Numbered from the stretch's first letter, positions 1-6,119 are shown. The stretch: DNA of 7,475 nt from Frigididesulfovibrio sp031551885 (GCA_031551885.1 JAVBMX010000107.1:1-7475), one strand, 5' to 3'. The notes: generated by a model from the sequence alone, not told the origin. Numbers and translations: made by a program.

Positions 1-72
1 CCTTTGTTCACACTCCTGCCCAAAAGTCAAGAGACCGTGACGGCCGCCCTGAAGACCCTCACGCTGCTGTAA
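1..72 (+). CDS. C-terminal end of an unidentified protein (partial)
   Basis: Frame 1 is open from the window edge and ends at a TAA at 70-72, giving the last 23 residues of a protein (PLFTLLPKSQ, then a helix-like ETVTAALKTLTLL). There is no start in the window. A strong hairpin begins 15 bp after the stop, as expected at the end of a transcription unit, which supports this being a real gene end. The fragment is too short to assign a family, and no function is proposed. Confidence 0.55.
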   Translation, partial: PLFTLLPKSQETVTAALKTLTLL

Positions 73-86
73 ATTCTTCTCGGCGG

Positions 87-121
87 CGGCAACGCTTCGC
101 GTCCATTGCGAAGCGTTGCCG
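87..121 (+). terminator. Perfect 14-bp hairpin after the upstream gene, probable terminator
   Basis: The arms CGGCAACGCTTCGC (87-100) and GCGAAGCGTTGCCG (108-121) are exactly complementary around a 7-nt loop (GTCCATT). The hairpin lies 14 nt after the stop at 72. No T-run follows (GACGTATCGT), so it is not a textbook intrinsic terminator. It could act as an attenuating or RNA-stabilising 3' hairpin. Confidence 0.55.
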
Positions 122-169
122 ACGTATCGTGGCGCGTCGGACAAGCACCCCCTACACAACGAAAAAATC

Positions 170-559
170 ATGAAACGCGTATCGTTGCTCCTTTTCGCTC
201 TCTTTGCCCTGGCCATGCTTACAGCCTGCGGCGACGGTAATCTTGATAAATTTGACGGGGCTTGGCAGTGCGACGGCAAAGCCTCACTCGCTCTTTCTTC
301 CCCACCCCCGAATTCGCCTGAGTTGGAAAGCGCCATGAGCTCCGTCTGCCTGTATGTCGACAGCTCAAAGAAGTTGCTGACGGTGAGCGCCCCCGGCCAA
401 AGCGAAACACTCACGTTCATCGTCGTCTCCGACAGCGGCAAAATTCTTGAAATTGCCGCCAACAGAACCCAGGGACGCATTGAATTTCGAGACGACGACA
501 CCATCCTGTACTCAAGTCAAAAACAACAAAAGCCCCTGGTCTTCACCCGGACAAAATAG
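170..559 (+). CDS. Small secreted lipoprotein of unknown function
   Basis: This encodes a 129-residue protein starting with MKRVSLLLFALFALAMLTAC. The basic start, hydrophobic core and lipobox L17-T18-A19-C20 are a clear type II (lipoprotein) signal, so the mature protein would begin at lipidated Cys20. Residue +2 is Gly rather than Asp, which by the Lol rule favours the outer membrane. The mature part is about 110 residues with two further cysteines (C34 and C60) that could form a periplasmic disulfide, a Pro-rich stretch (45-50), and alternating polar/hydrophobic segments (68-118) suggesting a small beta-rich domain. The reading frame is open back to an ATG at 116, but that start lies inside the right arm of the 87-121 hairpin and would bury the signal peptide, so 170 is chosen. 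The ribosome-binding site is weak. No family was recognised. It is probably monocistronic, with its own terminator at 584-613. Confidence 0.8.
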   Translation: MKRVSLLLFALFALAMLTACGDGNLDKFDGAWQCDGKASLALSSPPPNSPELESAMSSVCLYVDSSKKLLTVSAPGQSETLTFIVVSDSGKILEIAANRTQGRIEFRDDDTILYSSQKQQKPLVFTRTK

Positions 560-583
560 CCCGTACCCATTCCAATCATGAAG

Positions 584-613
584 CCCCCCGTTCCGGTGAA
601 CCGGAACGGGGGG
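584..613 (+). terminator. Intrinsic terminator of the lipoprotein gene
   Basis: The arms CCCCCCGTTCCGGT (584-597) and ACCGGAACGGGGGG (600-613) pair perfectly. In practice this is a 13-bp stem with a TGAA tetraloop, followed by the T-rich TTCTGCTT. It lies 25 bp after the lipoprotein stop. The GC-rich stem and moderate T tail fit Rho-independent termination. Confidence 0.85.
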
Positions 614-627
614 TTCTGCTTACAAAA

Positions 628-655
628 ATAAGATCCCGCTGCAGCGGGGTCTTAT
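628..655 (-). terminator. Intrinsic terminator of the dipeptidase gene (minus strand)
   Basis: Read on the minus strand, arms at 655-643 and 640-628 form a stem of about 12 bp with one G-T wobble and a TGCA loop. The stem is followed by a T-rich tract (complement of 622-627, TTTTTG). It lies about 40 bp beyond the stop of the minus-strand dipeptidase gene. A smaller stem (668-674 with 680-686) sits between that stop and the main hairpin. Together with 584-613 it forms a pair of terminators for convergent transcripts. Confidence 0.85.
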
Positions 656-692
656 CGAGAAGGGAATCAAGCGGTATTCCCGCTTGCGGCGC

Positions 693-1400
693 TTAGTTCG
701 AAGAACAGGGAAGATCCACCGGGAAGTCGAAATACGTATCGGGGTACGGTTCATTTTTCAAGGTGTAGTGCCACCATTCTTCGTCGTAAATCTTGAAGCC
801 GTTGCCCGTCATGGCGCTTTTCAAGATTTCGCGGTTCTTGGTCTGTTCCGGCGTGATCAACGTGGTGCCGTGATGGGAAATGGGACCAAAAAAGTCAAAA
901 GGCGACCCCATGTCCACTTCTTTGCCGGTTTTCATGTCGACAATGGTCAGGTCCACCGTGCTGCCGCGCGAATGCCCGGACTTTTCCGCGATATAGCCAA
1001 GCTCGAACAGTTTGGACTTGTCCACTTGCGGGTAGAAGGCCTCTTTCCGCTTGGTGTCCTTGATGTCCTTGGCCCAGCGCACAAAGTGGGCCACGGCGGT
1101 TTGCGGCCGGTAGGCGTCGAAAATCTTCAGCGTATACCCTTGGGCCTGCAGGGCGACGTTGACTTTTTTCAGAGCGTCGGCGGCTTGGGCGCTCAAGATG
1201 ACCGTGGGGGCCTTGTAGCCGTCAACCCGCGCGCCGACAAAGTTGTAGGTGCTGTAATAGCGGACTTCCAAAATGGCGTCCGGCACGACGTCGGTGATGT
1301 AAACGAATCCTTCATGGGGGGCGCGCGACGCGGCCGTTGCGGGCGCGGCGGCGGACAGAATAAGCAGCAGAATAAACAACGGCGCGATAGATTTCTTCAT
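693..1400 (-). CDS. ddpX: Exported D-alanyl-D-alanine dipeptidase (peptidase M15D, VanX/DdpX/PcgL type)
   Basis: The protein has 235 residues. Members of this family are zinc peptidases that hydrolyse the D-Ala-D-Ala dipeptide. The signature is visible: the substrate-binding Arg in DAYRP (94-99), the zinc motif SGHSRGSTVD (141-150) with His143 and Asp150, MGSPFDFF (164-171), and EEWWHY (207-212) with catalytic Glu208 and zinc ligand His211. Residues 1 to about 24 form a cleavable signal peptide (KK, hydrophobic stretch, ATAAS), so the enzyme should act in the periplasm, like PcgL and unlike cytoplasmic VanX. Its likely job is recovering D-Ala from cell-wall turnover or foreign peptidoglycan. 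The start is fixed by GGAGGG (1412-1407) six bases before the ATG. It lies 40 bp downstream of the dehydrogenase gene on the same strand with no terminator between, so co-transcription is likely. The symbol follows common usage; which subgroup it belongs to is not settled. Confidence 0.93.
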   Translation of the reverse strand: MKKSIAPLFILLLILSAAAPATAASRAPHEGFVYITDVVPDAILEVRYYSTYNFVGARVDGYKAPTVILSAQAADALKKVNVALQAQGYTLKIFDAYRPQTAVAHFVRWAKDIKDTKRKEAFYPQVDKSKLFELGYIAEKSGHSRGSTVDLTIVDMKTGKEVDMGSPFDFFGPISHHGTTLITPEQTKNREILKSAMTGNGFKIYDEEWWHYTLKNEPYPDTYFDFPVDLPCSSN

Positions 1401-1440
1401 AGTCGTCCCTCCAACATGTTCCGTTTCGTTTGATGTGGCA

Positions 1441-2349
1441 TCAGGCCAGGGCTTCCAACAAATTCCGCGCGGCTTCCACCTCCATGTTCACCCGCGCCTC
1501 CAAGGCATACGAACCGATGTGCGGGGTCAGGACGGTGTTCTCCAGGCGGGCCAGCGGGCCGTCATAGGGTTCACGGCCGAAAACATCCAAGGCCGCGCCG
1601 CCGAGCTTTCCGGATTCCAGAAGCGCGCACAGCGCATCCTCATCCACAAGACCGCCCCGGGCCGCGTTGATCACCAACGCGCCGGGCTTCATCCGGTCCA
1701 GCGCCGCCGCGTCGAGCACGGCCGCCCCGTCTTTGGGCTTGGCGCAATGCAGGGTGACGATGTCCGCGCGCTCCAGCAACGCGGCAAGTTCCAGGCGTTC
1801 CGTCCCGGCCGGGACATCCGTCACAAAAGGGTCGAAAAAGACCACCGGGCAGCCCAGAGCGGCGAAAGCCGCGCCCACGGCCCGGCCGATGCGCCCGTAA
1901 CCGACGATGCCCACGGTCTTGCCGTGGATCAGGTTGCCCATGCGTTTTTTCCAGACGCCGGCCCGAATGTCGCGGTCCATGCGCGAGATGCCCCGCACAA
2001 GATCCAGAGCGAACCCCACGGTCAGTTCCACCACGGCCCTGGTCGGGGCATCCGGGGTGTTGCGCACCGCGATGCCGCGCGCGGCGGCGGCTTCTTTGTC
2101 CACGCTGTCCATGCCGGTGCCGCAACGGGAAATGGCCCGCAGCTCCGGCAAGGCGGCCATGACTTTGGCGGTCAGAGGCTCGGTGCCGGCGACCACCCCG
2201 ACACAGCCTTGCAACACTTCTACGGCTTCGTCTTCGGTCAGGGCCCGGCCGTGGGGGTTGAGCACAACCTCGTATCCGGCGGCCCGCAGCAAATCCAGGG
2301 GCTCCTCGCTGTACTGGGCAAAGGTGGAGGTGGTGACGGCTATTTTCAT
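1441..2349 (-). CDS. D-2-hydroxyacid dehydrogenase, phosphoglycerate-dehydrogenase-like, NAD-dependent
   Basis: The protein has 302 residues and belongs to the D-isomer-specific 2-hydroxyacid dehydrogenase family, which interconverts 2-keto acids and D-2-hydroxyacids. The substrate-binding domain occupies about residues 1-95 and 280-302, around a Rossmann domain with GYGRIG (150-155). Asp173 at the end of the second strand suggests NAD over NADP. The catalytic set is complete: Arg231 (NAARGGLVDE), Glu260 (GREP) and His277 (PHIGS). Its length excludes the ACT regulatory domain of long SerA enzymes. The substrate cannot be read from sequence; 3-phosphoglycerate, glyoxylate, pyruvate and sulfolactate-type acids are all possible. 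The ATG at 2349 is preceded by GAGG at 5 nt and matches the family N-terminus (MKIAVTTSTF). The frame is open further upstream to 2649, but that extension is low-complexity and runs into repeat DNA. The gene heads a probable two-gene unit with the dipeptidase. Confidence 0.92.
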   Translation of the reverse strand: MKIAVTTSTFAQYSEEPLDLLRAAGYEVVLNPHGRALTEDEAVEVLQGCVGVVAGTEPLTAKVMAALPELRAISRCGTGMDSVDKEAAAARGIAVRNTPDAPTRAVVELTVGFALDLVRGISRMDRDIRAGVWKKRMGNLIHGKTVGIVGYGRIGRAVGAAFAALGCPVVFFDPFVTDVPAGTERLELAALLERADIVTLHCAKPKDGAAVLDAAALDRMKPGALVINAARGGLVDEDALCALLESGKLGGAALDVFGREPYDGPLARLENTVLTPHIGSYALEARVNMEVEAARNLLEALA

Positions 2350-2869
2350 GGAATCCTCGTTGCCGAGCAGGGTGGCGGCATGGTTGTGGCGCGAATTTTC
2401 GGCGGCCGCAGGGCGGATGCCCAAGCGCATATTTATTCTCAATTGTTTTAGGTGGATCGACTCTCGAATGAAGCAAAATCCCCGTTGCTCTAGGAGAATT
2501 TTTCCGCCGAAGCGAAGATAGCGGAAAAGTCGACGCTTTCCAAGCGGGAAGGAGTTGGTGGGGATTTGAGAACATGAGGGGGCTGGGCTGTGGCCCGGAT
2601 AGTGCAAGCTGCTCCGGAATCCACCACCGAAACTTGGATAGTGGGTCATTTTGAATCTTCCGGTAGTGGGAGCAGTTGGGCGTCAGACGAGGAAGGCAAA
2701 ATTTTGGCGATGGGGCCGGCCTCTTCTCTGGCCCTGCCCCGGAGACAAAATCGATGCCTGACGAAGTATCACGCCAAAATGACCCACTACCGAAACTTGA
2801 CCCCGCTCCCCCTTCATGGGAAAGGAAAACACAACGAACCGGCATCCGCATTCCACACACGAGGGCCAC
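2350..2869. other. Divergent intergenic region, no convincing gene
   Basis: About 520 bp lie between the divergent dehydrogenase and hydrogenase-protease genes. Open frames exist on both strands but have no good ribosome-binding site and no recognisable protein features. Visible contents, in order: an AT-rich patch (2427-2452, ATATTTATTCTCAATTG) that could hold the minus-strand promoter, although no clean -35/-10 pair is present; an 8-bp inverted repeat TTTTCCGC/GCGGAAAA (2500-2507 and 2521-2528); the octamer GGATAGTG repeated at 2597 and 2636; and the transposon-end-like repeats at 2621-2799. No good promoter for the protease gene was found. Confidence 0.6.
2621..2799. mobile_element. Relic or miniature element with IS21-like multiple end repeats, no transposase
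   Basis: TAGTGGGTCATTTTG (2639-2653) and its exact complement CAAAATGACCCACTA (2775-2789) form a 15-bp inverted repeat about 120 bp apart. In addition, CCACCACCGAAACTTG (2621-2636) recurs as CCACTACCGAAACTTG (2784-2799), a direct repeat with 15 of 16 matches. Further copies of the GGTAGTGGG core occur (2662-2670). On the minus strand the right side reads GGGTCAAGTTT, CGGTAGT, GGGTCATTTTGG. Tandem GGGTCA-TTT units of this kind are typical of the ends of IS21-family elements, which carry several repeated transposase-binding sites. No istA or istB coding sequence remains. The interior contains the palindrome CAAAATTTTG (2697-2706) and a GC-rich stem (2712-2721 with 2730-2740). The family assignment is an inference from pattern. 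Confidence 0.5.
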
Positions 2870-3358
2870 ATGAACAAACCGCGTATTCTTCTGCTCGGCG
2901 TCGGCAATATTCTGTACACGGACGAAGGCCTGGGCGTACATGCCGTACGCCTGCTCCAAGAGGGATGGACATTCTCCGACAACATCGAGCTGATGGACGG
3001 CGGCACCCTGGGCAAGCTGCTCATGGCCCCGATCATGGACTGCGATGAACTGATCGTGCTCGATGCCGTGCTCGGCGGCGAAAAGCCCGGCTCCATCTAC
3101 CGCCTTGAAGACGAAGGTCTGCGTAAAAGTCTGGGCTTCCGCGATTCCCAACACCAGGTCGACCTGGTGGATACCTTGATCAGTTGCGAAATGGCCGGAC
3201 ACCGCCCCCACGCCGTGGTCATGGGCGTGGAGCCGGAAGACTGGAAAACCATGGGCATGGAGATCGGCTCCACGGTCAAAGCCGTCATGCCCCGTTATCT
3301 GGAGTTGGTGCTCAAAGAGCTCGCGGCCGTGGGCGGCACAGCCGAGGCCAAGCCGTAA
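2870..3358 (+). CDS. [NiFe]-hydrogenase maturation endopeptidase (HyaD/HybD/HynC family, peptidase M52)
   Basis: The protein has 162 residues, the normal family size. It would remove the C-terminal extension of a [NiFe]-hydrogenase large subunit after the Ni-Fe site is assembled, in the cytoplasm. It carries the N-terminal motif LGVGNILYTDEGLGV (9-23) with Glu19, LIVLDAV (61-67) with Asp65, and SQHQVDL (93-99) with His95. These correspond to the nickel-binding Glu16, Asp62 and His93 of E. coli HybD. The conserved DGGT is at 43-46. The ATG at 2870 has GAGGG five bases upstream and aligns with the family start; an in-frame ATG at 2816 adds 18 polar residues that do not look like the family. No hydrogenase structural or hyp gene lies in the window, and a transposon-like relic ends about 70 bp upstream. 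The next gene starts 4 bp after the stop, so the two are probably co-translated. Confidence 0.95.
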   Translation: MNKPRILLLGVGNILYTDEGLGVHAVRLLQEGWTFSDNIELMDGGTLGKLLMAPIMDCDELIVLDAVLGGEKPGSIYRLEDEGLRKSLGFRDSQHQVDLVDTLISCEMAGHRPHAVVMGVEPEDWKTMGMEIGSTVKAVMPRYLELVLKELAAVGGTAEAKP

Positions 3359-3362
3359 GGCC

Positions 3363-4964
3363 ATGAACATCCTGCTCATCAACCTCACCCGCTTTGGGGA
3401 CCTTCTGCAAAGCCGTGCCTTGGTCCGCGACCTCGCGGCCCAGGGGCACCGGGTGGGGATGGTGTGCCTGGAAAATTTCGCCGCCGCGGCCCGGCTGCTG
3501 CCGGACATCGCCCACGTGGCTCCCCTGCCCGGTTCCGCCCTGCTGCGCGAATCGGCCGCCGAACCATCACCCGCCGCCCGGCGCTGGCCCCTGGCGCTCT
3601 CGACCCTGGGCTCCTGGCGGCGCGATCTGGAACGCGACTTTCCCTATGACGACGTCCGTAATCTGACGGCCACGGTTTCGGCCCGGCTGCTTTGCGGCCT
3701 GCTGGCCCACAACCGCCCGGTCACGGGCTTCGCTCTCGACGCCGAGGGGTTTGCCCTGAACACCAACCCGTGGTCGGCCTTCACCCTGGGCTCCACCCTG
3801 GTGCGGGGAAACAGCCCGTTCAACATTGTGGATTTGTTCCGGCGCATGGGGCAGGATGCGGCAAACGCGCGTGGCCTGCGCGACCCCGGCGCGGCCGATC
3901 TGAACCGCCCGGACGCGGCGGCCGGGCAAGCGGCCGAGGAACTCCTCCGCTCCGAAGCCCCGGCGGAATGTGCCGGGTTCGTCGGCCTGCAACTCGGGGC
4001 CAGCCGCGATGAACGCCGCCTGCCCACCGCGGCGTTTGCCGAGCTCGGCGGGCTGCTCTGGAAAAAACACCGCCTGTGCCCCGTTCTGCTCGGGCACACC
4101 TCCGAGCGCCCATTGGCGGAACGCTACGCGCTCAGGGCCGGACACCCCTTCATCGATCTCTGCGGCCGGACCAACCTGGACCAACTGGCCGCGGCCCTCA
4201 CCCGGCTGCGCCTGCTGGTCAGCAACGATACCGGCACCCTGCACCTGGCCGCCGGGCTGGGTACGCCCGTGCTCGGCGTCTACCTGGCCACGGCCCAGCC
4301 CTTCGATACCGGCCCCTACCGCGAGGGTTCCTGCACCGTGGAGCCGGATCTGCCCTGCCATCCCTGCCCCTTCGGCAGGCTCTGCCCCAATGGCTTGGCC
4401 TGCCGTAAGCACATTCCCGCAGGCACGCTGTTCGCCCTGGCCGACGCCTTTCTGCGCACGGGCCGATGGCCGCAAGCAGCCGCGCCGGGCGCGAGGGTCT
4501 GGCTCTCAACCTTTGACGAGCACGGTTTCATGGATCTGCATTCGCTCTCCGGCCACGAGCGCGAGGACCGCACCCGCTGGATGGCCCTGCAGCGCCTGCT
4601 GCTCCGCCAATTTATTGACTCCGAGCCGCAGCGCCCCTTCGCGCCGGAAGCGCGCCCCACCCCTTCGGCGGATTCCGGAAGCCCCCTCTTCCACAAGGAA
4701 CTGGACGAGGCCGTGATGCTTGCGGAGCTTATGGCGGGGCAGGCCGAGCTGCTTCTGGTGCGCCCTCTGCCGGCCGTGCGCGACAAACTGACCACGACGA
4801 TCCGACGCATGCGGGAGCTCCTCGACGGTCACCCCCACCTCGCCGCCCTGAGCATCCTTTTTTCCCAATACGGCGAGGTGCACGACCCGCGTGAACTTCC
4901 CACCCCCCTCAAAAATTTCCATACGCTGCTGAAAACGTTGCGGGACAGCGCAATATCAGCCTAA
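3363..4964 (+). CDS. Glycosyltransferase family 9 (heptosyltransferase-like) with C-terminal extension
   Basis: The protein has 533 residues. Residues 1 to about 365 form a GT-B glycosyltransferase of family 9, the family of the ADP-heptose:LPS heptosyltransferases. The start MNILLINLTRFGDLLQS matches the family's N-terminal acceptor-side motif. GLQLGAS (208-214) begins the donor domain. SNDTGTLHLAAGLGTP (287-302) is the conserved nucleotide-sugar-binding segment. It is followed by a four-cysteine cluster, C332-x2-C335-x5-C341-x5-C347, common in this family. Typical members end near 340-360 residues, so about 165 residues are extra; these look mostly helical (400-420, 445-490, 516-530). The product is cytoplasmic or peripheral to the inner membrane. 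The likely product is a surface glycan or glycosylated surface protein; the acceptor is unknown. It starts 4 bp after the protease gene with only a weak AAGG site, consistent with translational coupling. Confidence 0.9.
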   Translation: MNILLINLTRFGDLLQSRALVRDLAAQGHRVGMVCLENFAAAARLLPDIAHVAPLPGSALLRESAAEPSPAARRWPLALSTLGSWRRDLERDFPYDDVRNLTATVSARLLCGLLAHNRPVTGFALDAEGFALNTNPWSAFTLGSTLVRGNSPFNIVDLFRRMGQDAANARGLRDPGAADLNRPDAAAGQAAEELLRSEAPAECAGFVGLQLGASRDERRLPTAAFAELGGLLWKKHRLCPVLLGHTSERPLAERYALRAGHPFIDLCGRTNLDQLAAALTRLRLLVSNDTGTLHLAAGLGTPVLGVYLATAQPFDTGPYREGSCTVEPDLPCHPCPFGRLCPNGLACRKHIPAGTLFALADAFLRTGRWPQAAAPGARVWLSTFDEHGFMDLHSLSGHEREDRTRWMALQRLLLRQFIDSEPQRPFAPEARPTPSADSGSPLFHKELDEAVMLAELMAGQAELLLVRPLPAVRDKLTTTIRRMRELLDGHPHLAALSILFSQYGEVHDPRELPTPLKNFHTLLKTLRDSAISA

Positions 4965-5015
4965 CGCATCTCTCGAGATCTCTTCCGCAAGCCTGCGCCC
5001 GAGCAAATATAGCGC

Positions 5016-5032
5016 TTGGTCCGCTTATTGCA
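5016..5032 (+). promoter_or_regulatory. Candidate sigma-54 (-24/-12) promoter
   Basis: The sequence TTGGTCCGCTTATTGCA matches the consensus TTGGCACG-N4-TTGCW except at two positions (TC in place of CA). The invariant GG and GC are separated by exactly 10 bases. Transcription would start near 5043, about 43 bp before the ATG of the 200-residue gene. The site lies in the only sizeable gap (121 bp) between the glycosyltransferase and that gene. The call rests on this match alone; no activator site was identified. Confidence 0.55.
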
Positions 5033-5057
5033 ATGAAGTCGGCAACTGCAAAATCTG

Positions 5058-5071
5058 CCCCCGCGGGGGGG
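5058..5071 (+). repeat. GC palindrome with G7 tract in the 5' leader
   Basis: CCCCCGCGGGGGGG lies between the proposed sigma-54 promoter and the ribosome-binding site (AAGGAG, 5074-5079). It could form a very short stem just upstream of the ribosome-binding site. The run of seven G is long enough to be slip-prone. Confidence 0.5.
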
Positions 5072-5085
5072 TCAAGGAGACCGAC

Positions 5086-5688
5086 ATGATTGTGATCGAC
5101 GGAAGAGAAAGCGCTCTGACGCTTTCCAACTACGCCAACCTGGAAGAAGTGCTCACCAAAATGGTGGAGGAAGAAGACCTGGAAAACCGCATCGTCACCG
5201 ATGTGCTGGTCAACAACGAGGCGTTTTCCGAACTCTACCCCCATCAGGCGGAAGACATTGAAATCGCCGGAATTTCCCGCCTCGAGATTCGCACCGTGTC
5301 CATGGAGCACATGGCCGCCGACATCCTCACCGAACTGCCCAAAGTCATCGGCATCATCGCCGGCGGCGGTCGGAAGGTGTCCGCCCTGCTGCGTCGCTCC
5401 GAACTGGCCGAGGCTCTGGAAATGCTCCAGGACATCGTGGCCGTCAGCCGCGACTTCCTGACCACCGTGCAGGTGCTGCGCACCGCTTACGGCACGAGTT
5501 CCGAACTTCTGGACACCCTCGGCGACAAGCTTGGCGGCCTGCTCGGCGAAATGACCGAAGCCATGGGCAACGAAGACTGGATGCTCGTGGCCGACCTGCT
5601 CGAGTTCGAATACCTGCCCGCCTGCGAAGGTTGGCGCGCGGTCATCGACGAGTTGCGCTCCAACCTGGATGAAGTAAGGAAGGACTAA
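5086..5688 (+). CDS. Conserved-looking protein of unknown function, first gene of a sigma-54-type pair
   Basis: This encodes a 200-residue, acidic, soluble protein with no signal peptide or membrane segment. Residues 1 to about 75 alternate strands and a helix (MIVIDGRE, NLEEVLTKMVEE, RIVTDVLVNNEAFSE, IEIAGISRLEIRTVS), possibly a compact alpha/beta fold similar to beta-grasp. Residues 76-198 are predicted to be almost entirely helical, with several amphipathic heptad-like segments (MAADILTELPKVIGII, ALEMLQDIVAVSRDFL, LLDTLGDKLGGLLGEM). This suggests a helical bundle. The ATG has AAGGAG at six bases. It is followed after a single base by the small helical gene, so the two products probably act together. 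The family was not recognised. The flagellar link is inferred only from the candidate sigma-54 promoter and the FlgN-like neighbour. Confidence 0.8.
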   Translation: MIVIDGRESALTLSNYANLEEVLTKMVEEEDLENRIVTDVLVNNEAFSELYPHQAEDIEIAGISRLEIRTVSMEHMAADILTELPKVIGIIAGGGRKVSALLRRSELAEALEMLQDIVAVSRDFLTTVQVLRTAYGTSSELLDTLGDKLGGLLGEMTEAMGNEDWMLVADLLEFEYLPACEGWRAVIDELRSNLDEVRKD

Positions 5689-5689
5689 A

Positions 5690-6037
5690 ATGCATCCCTG
5701 CGCCGCATACCTGGATGAAGTCGAGGGCCTTTTGGCTCGGGAAGAACTCGCCATCGAGTCGGAAGACGGCGAAACCCTGGACGCCTGCGCGGACCGCCGC
5801 GCCACGGCCCTGAGCCTTGCCTGGGAGCTGCGCGCCGGGTATGAAGTGGCCCAGTTGCGCCGGCGGCTGGCCGCCATTCAGCAAAAGCAGAACCAACTGG
5901 AAGCCAGAGCCCAAGACGAACTGCAACGCCTGCGCGCCTCCGTCGGAAAGGTCCGCAAGCAAAGCGGGTACTTTTCCGCCGGCCGGCACGCCGAAAGCCT
6001 GGCCCAGAAGGCCGTTCATATCGAAAAAACGTCCTGA
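5690..6037 (+). CDS. Small helical protein, possible FlgN/FliT-type flagellar export chaperone
   Basis: The protein has 115 residues and is predicted to be almost all helix: helix 1 about 5-47, helix 2 about 51-92, then a conserved-looking tail KQSGYFSAGRHAES (90-103). Length, charge-rich amphipathic helices (VAQLRRRLAAIQQKQNQLEA, 53-72) and a GY-x3-G element near the C-terminus resemble FlgN-like chaperones, which keep hook-associated proteins export-competent. The resemblance is weak and by pattern only; a generic coiled-coil protein is equally possible. It starts one base after the stop of the 200-residue gene, with AGGA sites at 5677-5684, so it is the second gene of the same transcript. 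Hairpins at 6086-6119 and 6202-6216 follow. Confidence 0.75.
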   Translation: MHPCAAYLDEVEGLLAREELAIESEDGETLDACADRRATALSLAWELRAGYEVAQLRRRLAAIQQKQNQLEARAQDELQRLRASVGKVRKQSGYFSAGRHAESLAQKAVHIEKTS

Positions 6038-6085
6038 CCCCGGTAAAAAATCGAGGGGAAGCGGTTCCCTCCGGTCCCTCTCAAC

Positions 6086-6119
6086 AGCGGCGAAACCTTG
6101 CGGACAAGGCTTCGCCGCT
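6086..6119 (+). terminator. Long hairpin after the helical gene, probable terminator
   Basis: AGCGGCGAA (6086-6094) pairs with TTCGCCGCT (6111-6119). Inside it, CCTTG (6096-6100) pairs with CAAGG (6105-6109) around a CGGA tetraloop. The only defect in the 14 pairs is one A-C mismatch. It begins 49 bp after the stop. The following sequence has few T (TCGCGTTCAC), so termination may be partial. Confidence 0.55.

Noticed and set aside
116..169. Upstream ATG extending the lipoprotein by 18 residues
   Set aside because: The start sits in the right arm of the 87-121 hairpin, has no ribosome-binding site, and would place polar residues before the lipoprotein signal.
693..2349. Glycopeptide (vancomycin) resistance operon
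   Set aside because: No D-Ala-D-Lac ligase or VanRS regulator is present. The dipeptidase has a signal peptide, whereas VanX must act in the cytoplasm, and the host appears Gram-negative.
684..2451. Long plus-strand open frames opposite the dipeptidase and dehydrogenase
   Set aside because: They are antisense to genes with complete catalytic motifs. The His/Gly/Arg-rich composition indicates non-coding frames.
2427..2452. Fur-box-like sequence upstream of the dehydrogenase
   Set aside because: On the minus strand only one half-site (TGAGAAT) fits the consensus; the other half does not, so it is noted only as an AT-rich patch.
2350..2649. 100-residue N-terminal extension of the dehydrogenase
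   Set aside because: No family resemblance, and it runs into the repeat cluster. The ATG at 2349 has a good GAGG site and matches the family N-terminus.
1640..3508. Long minus-strand open frame of 622 residues
   Set aside because: It overlaps two well-supported genes in another frame or on the opposite strand. Its Arg/Ala/Gly-rich translation is typical of a GC-rich shadow frame.
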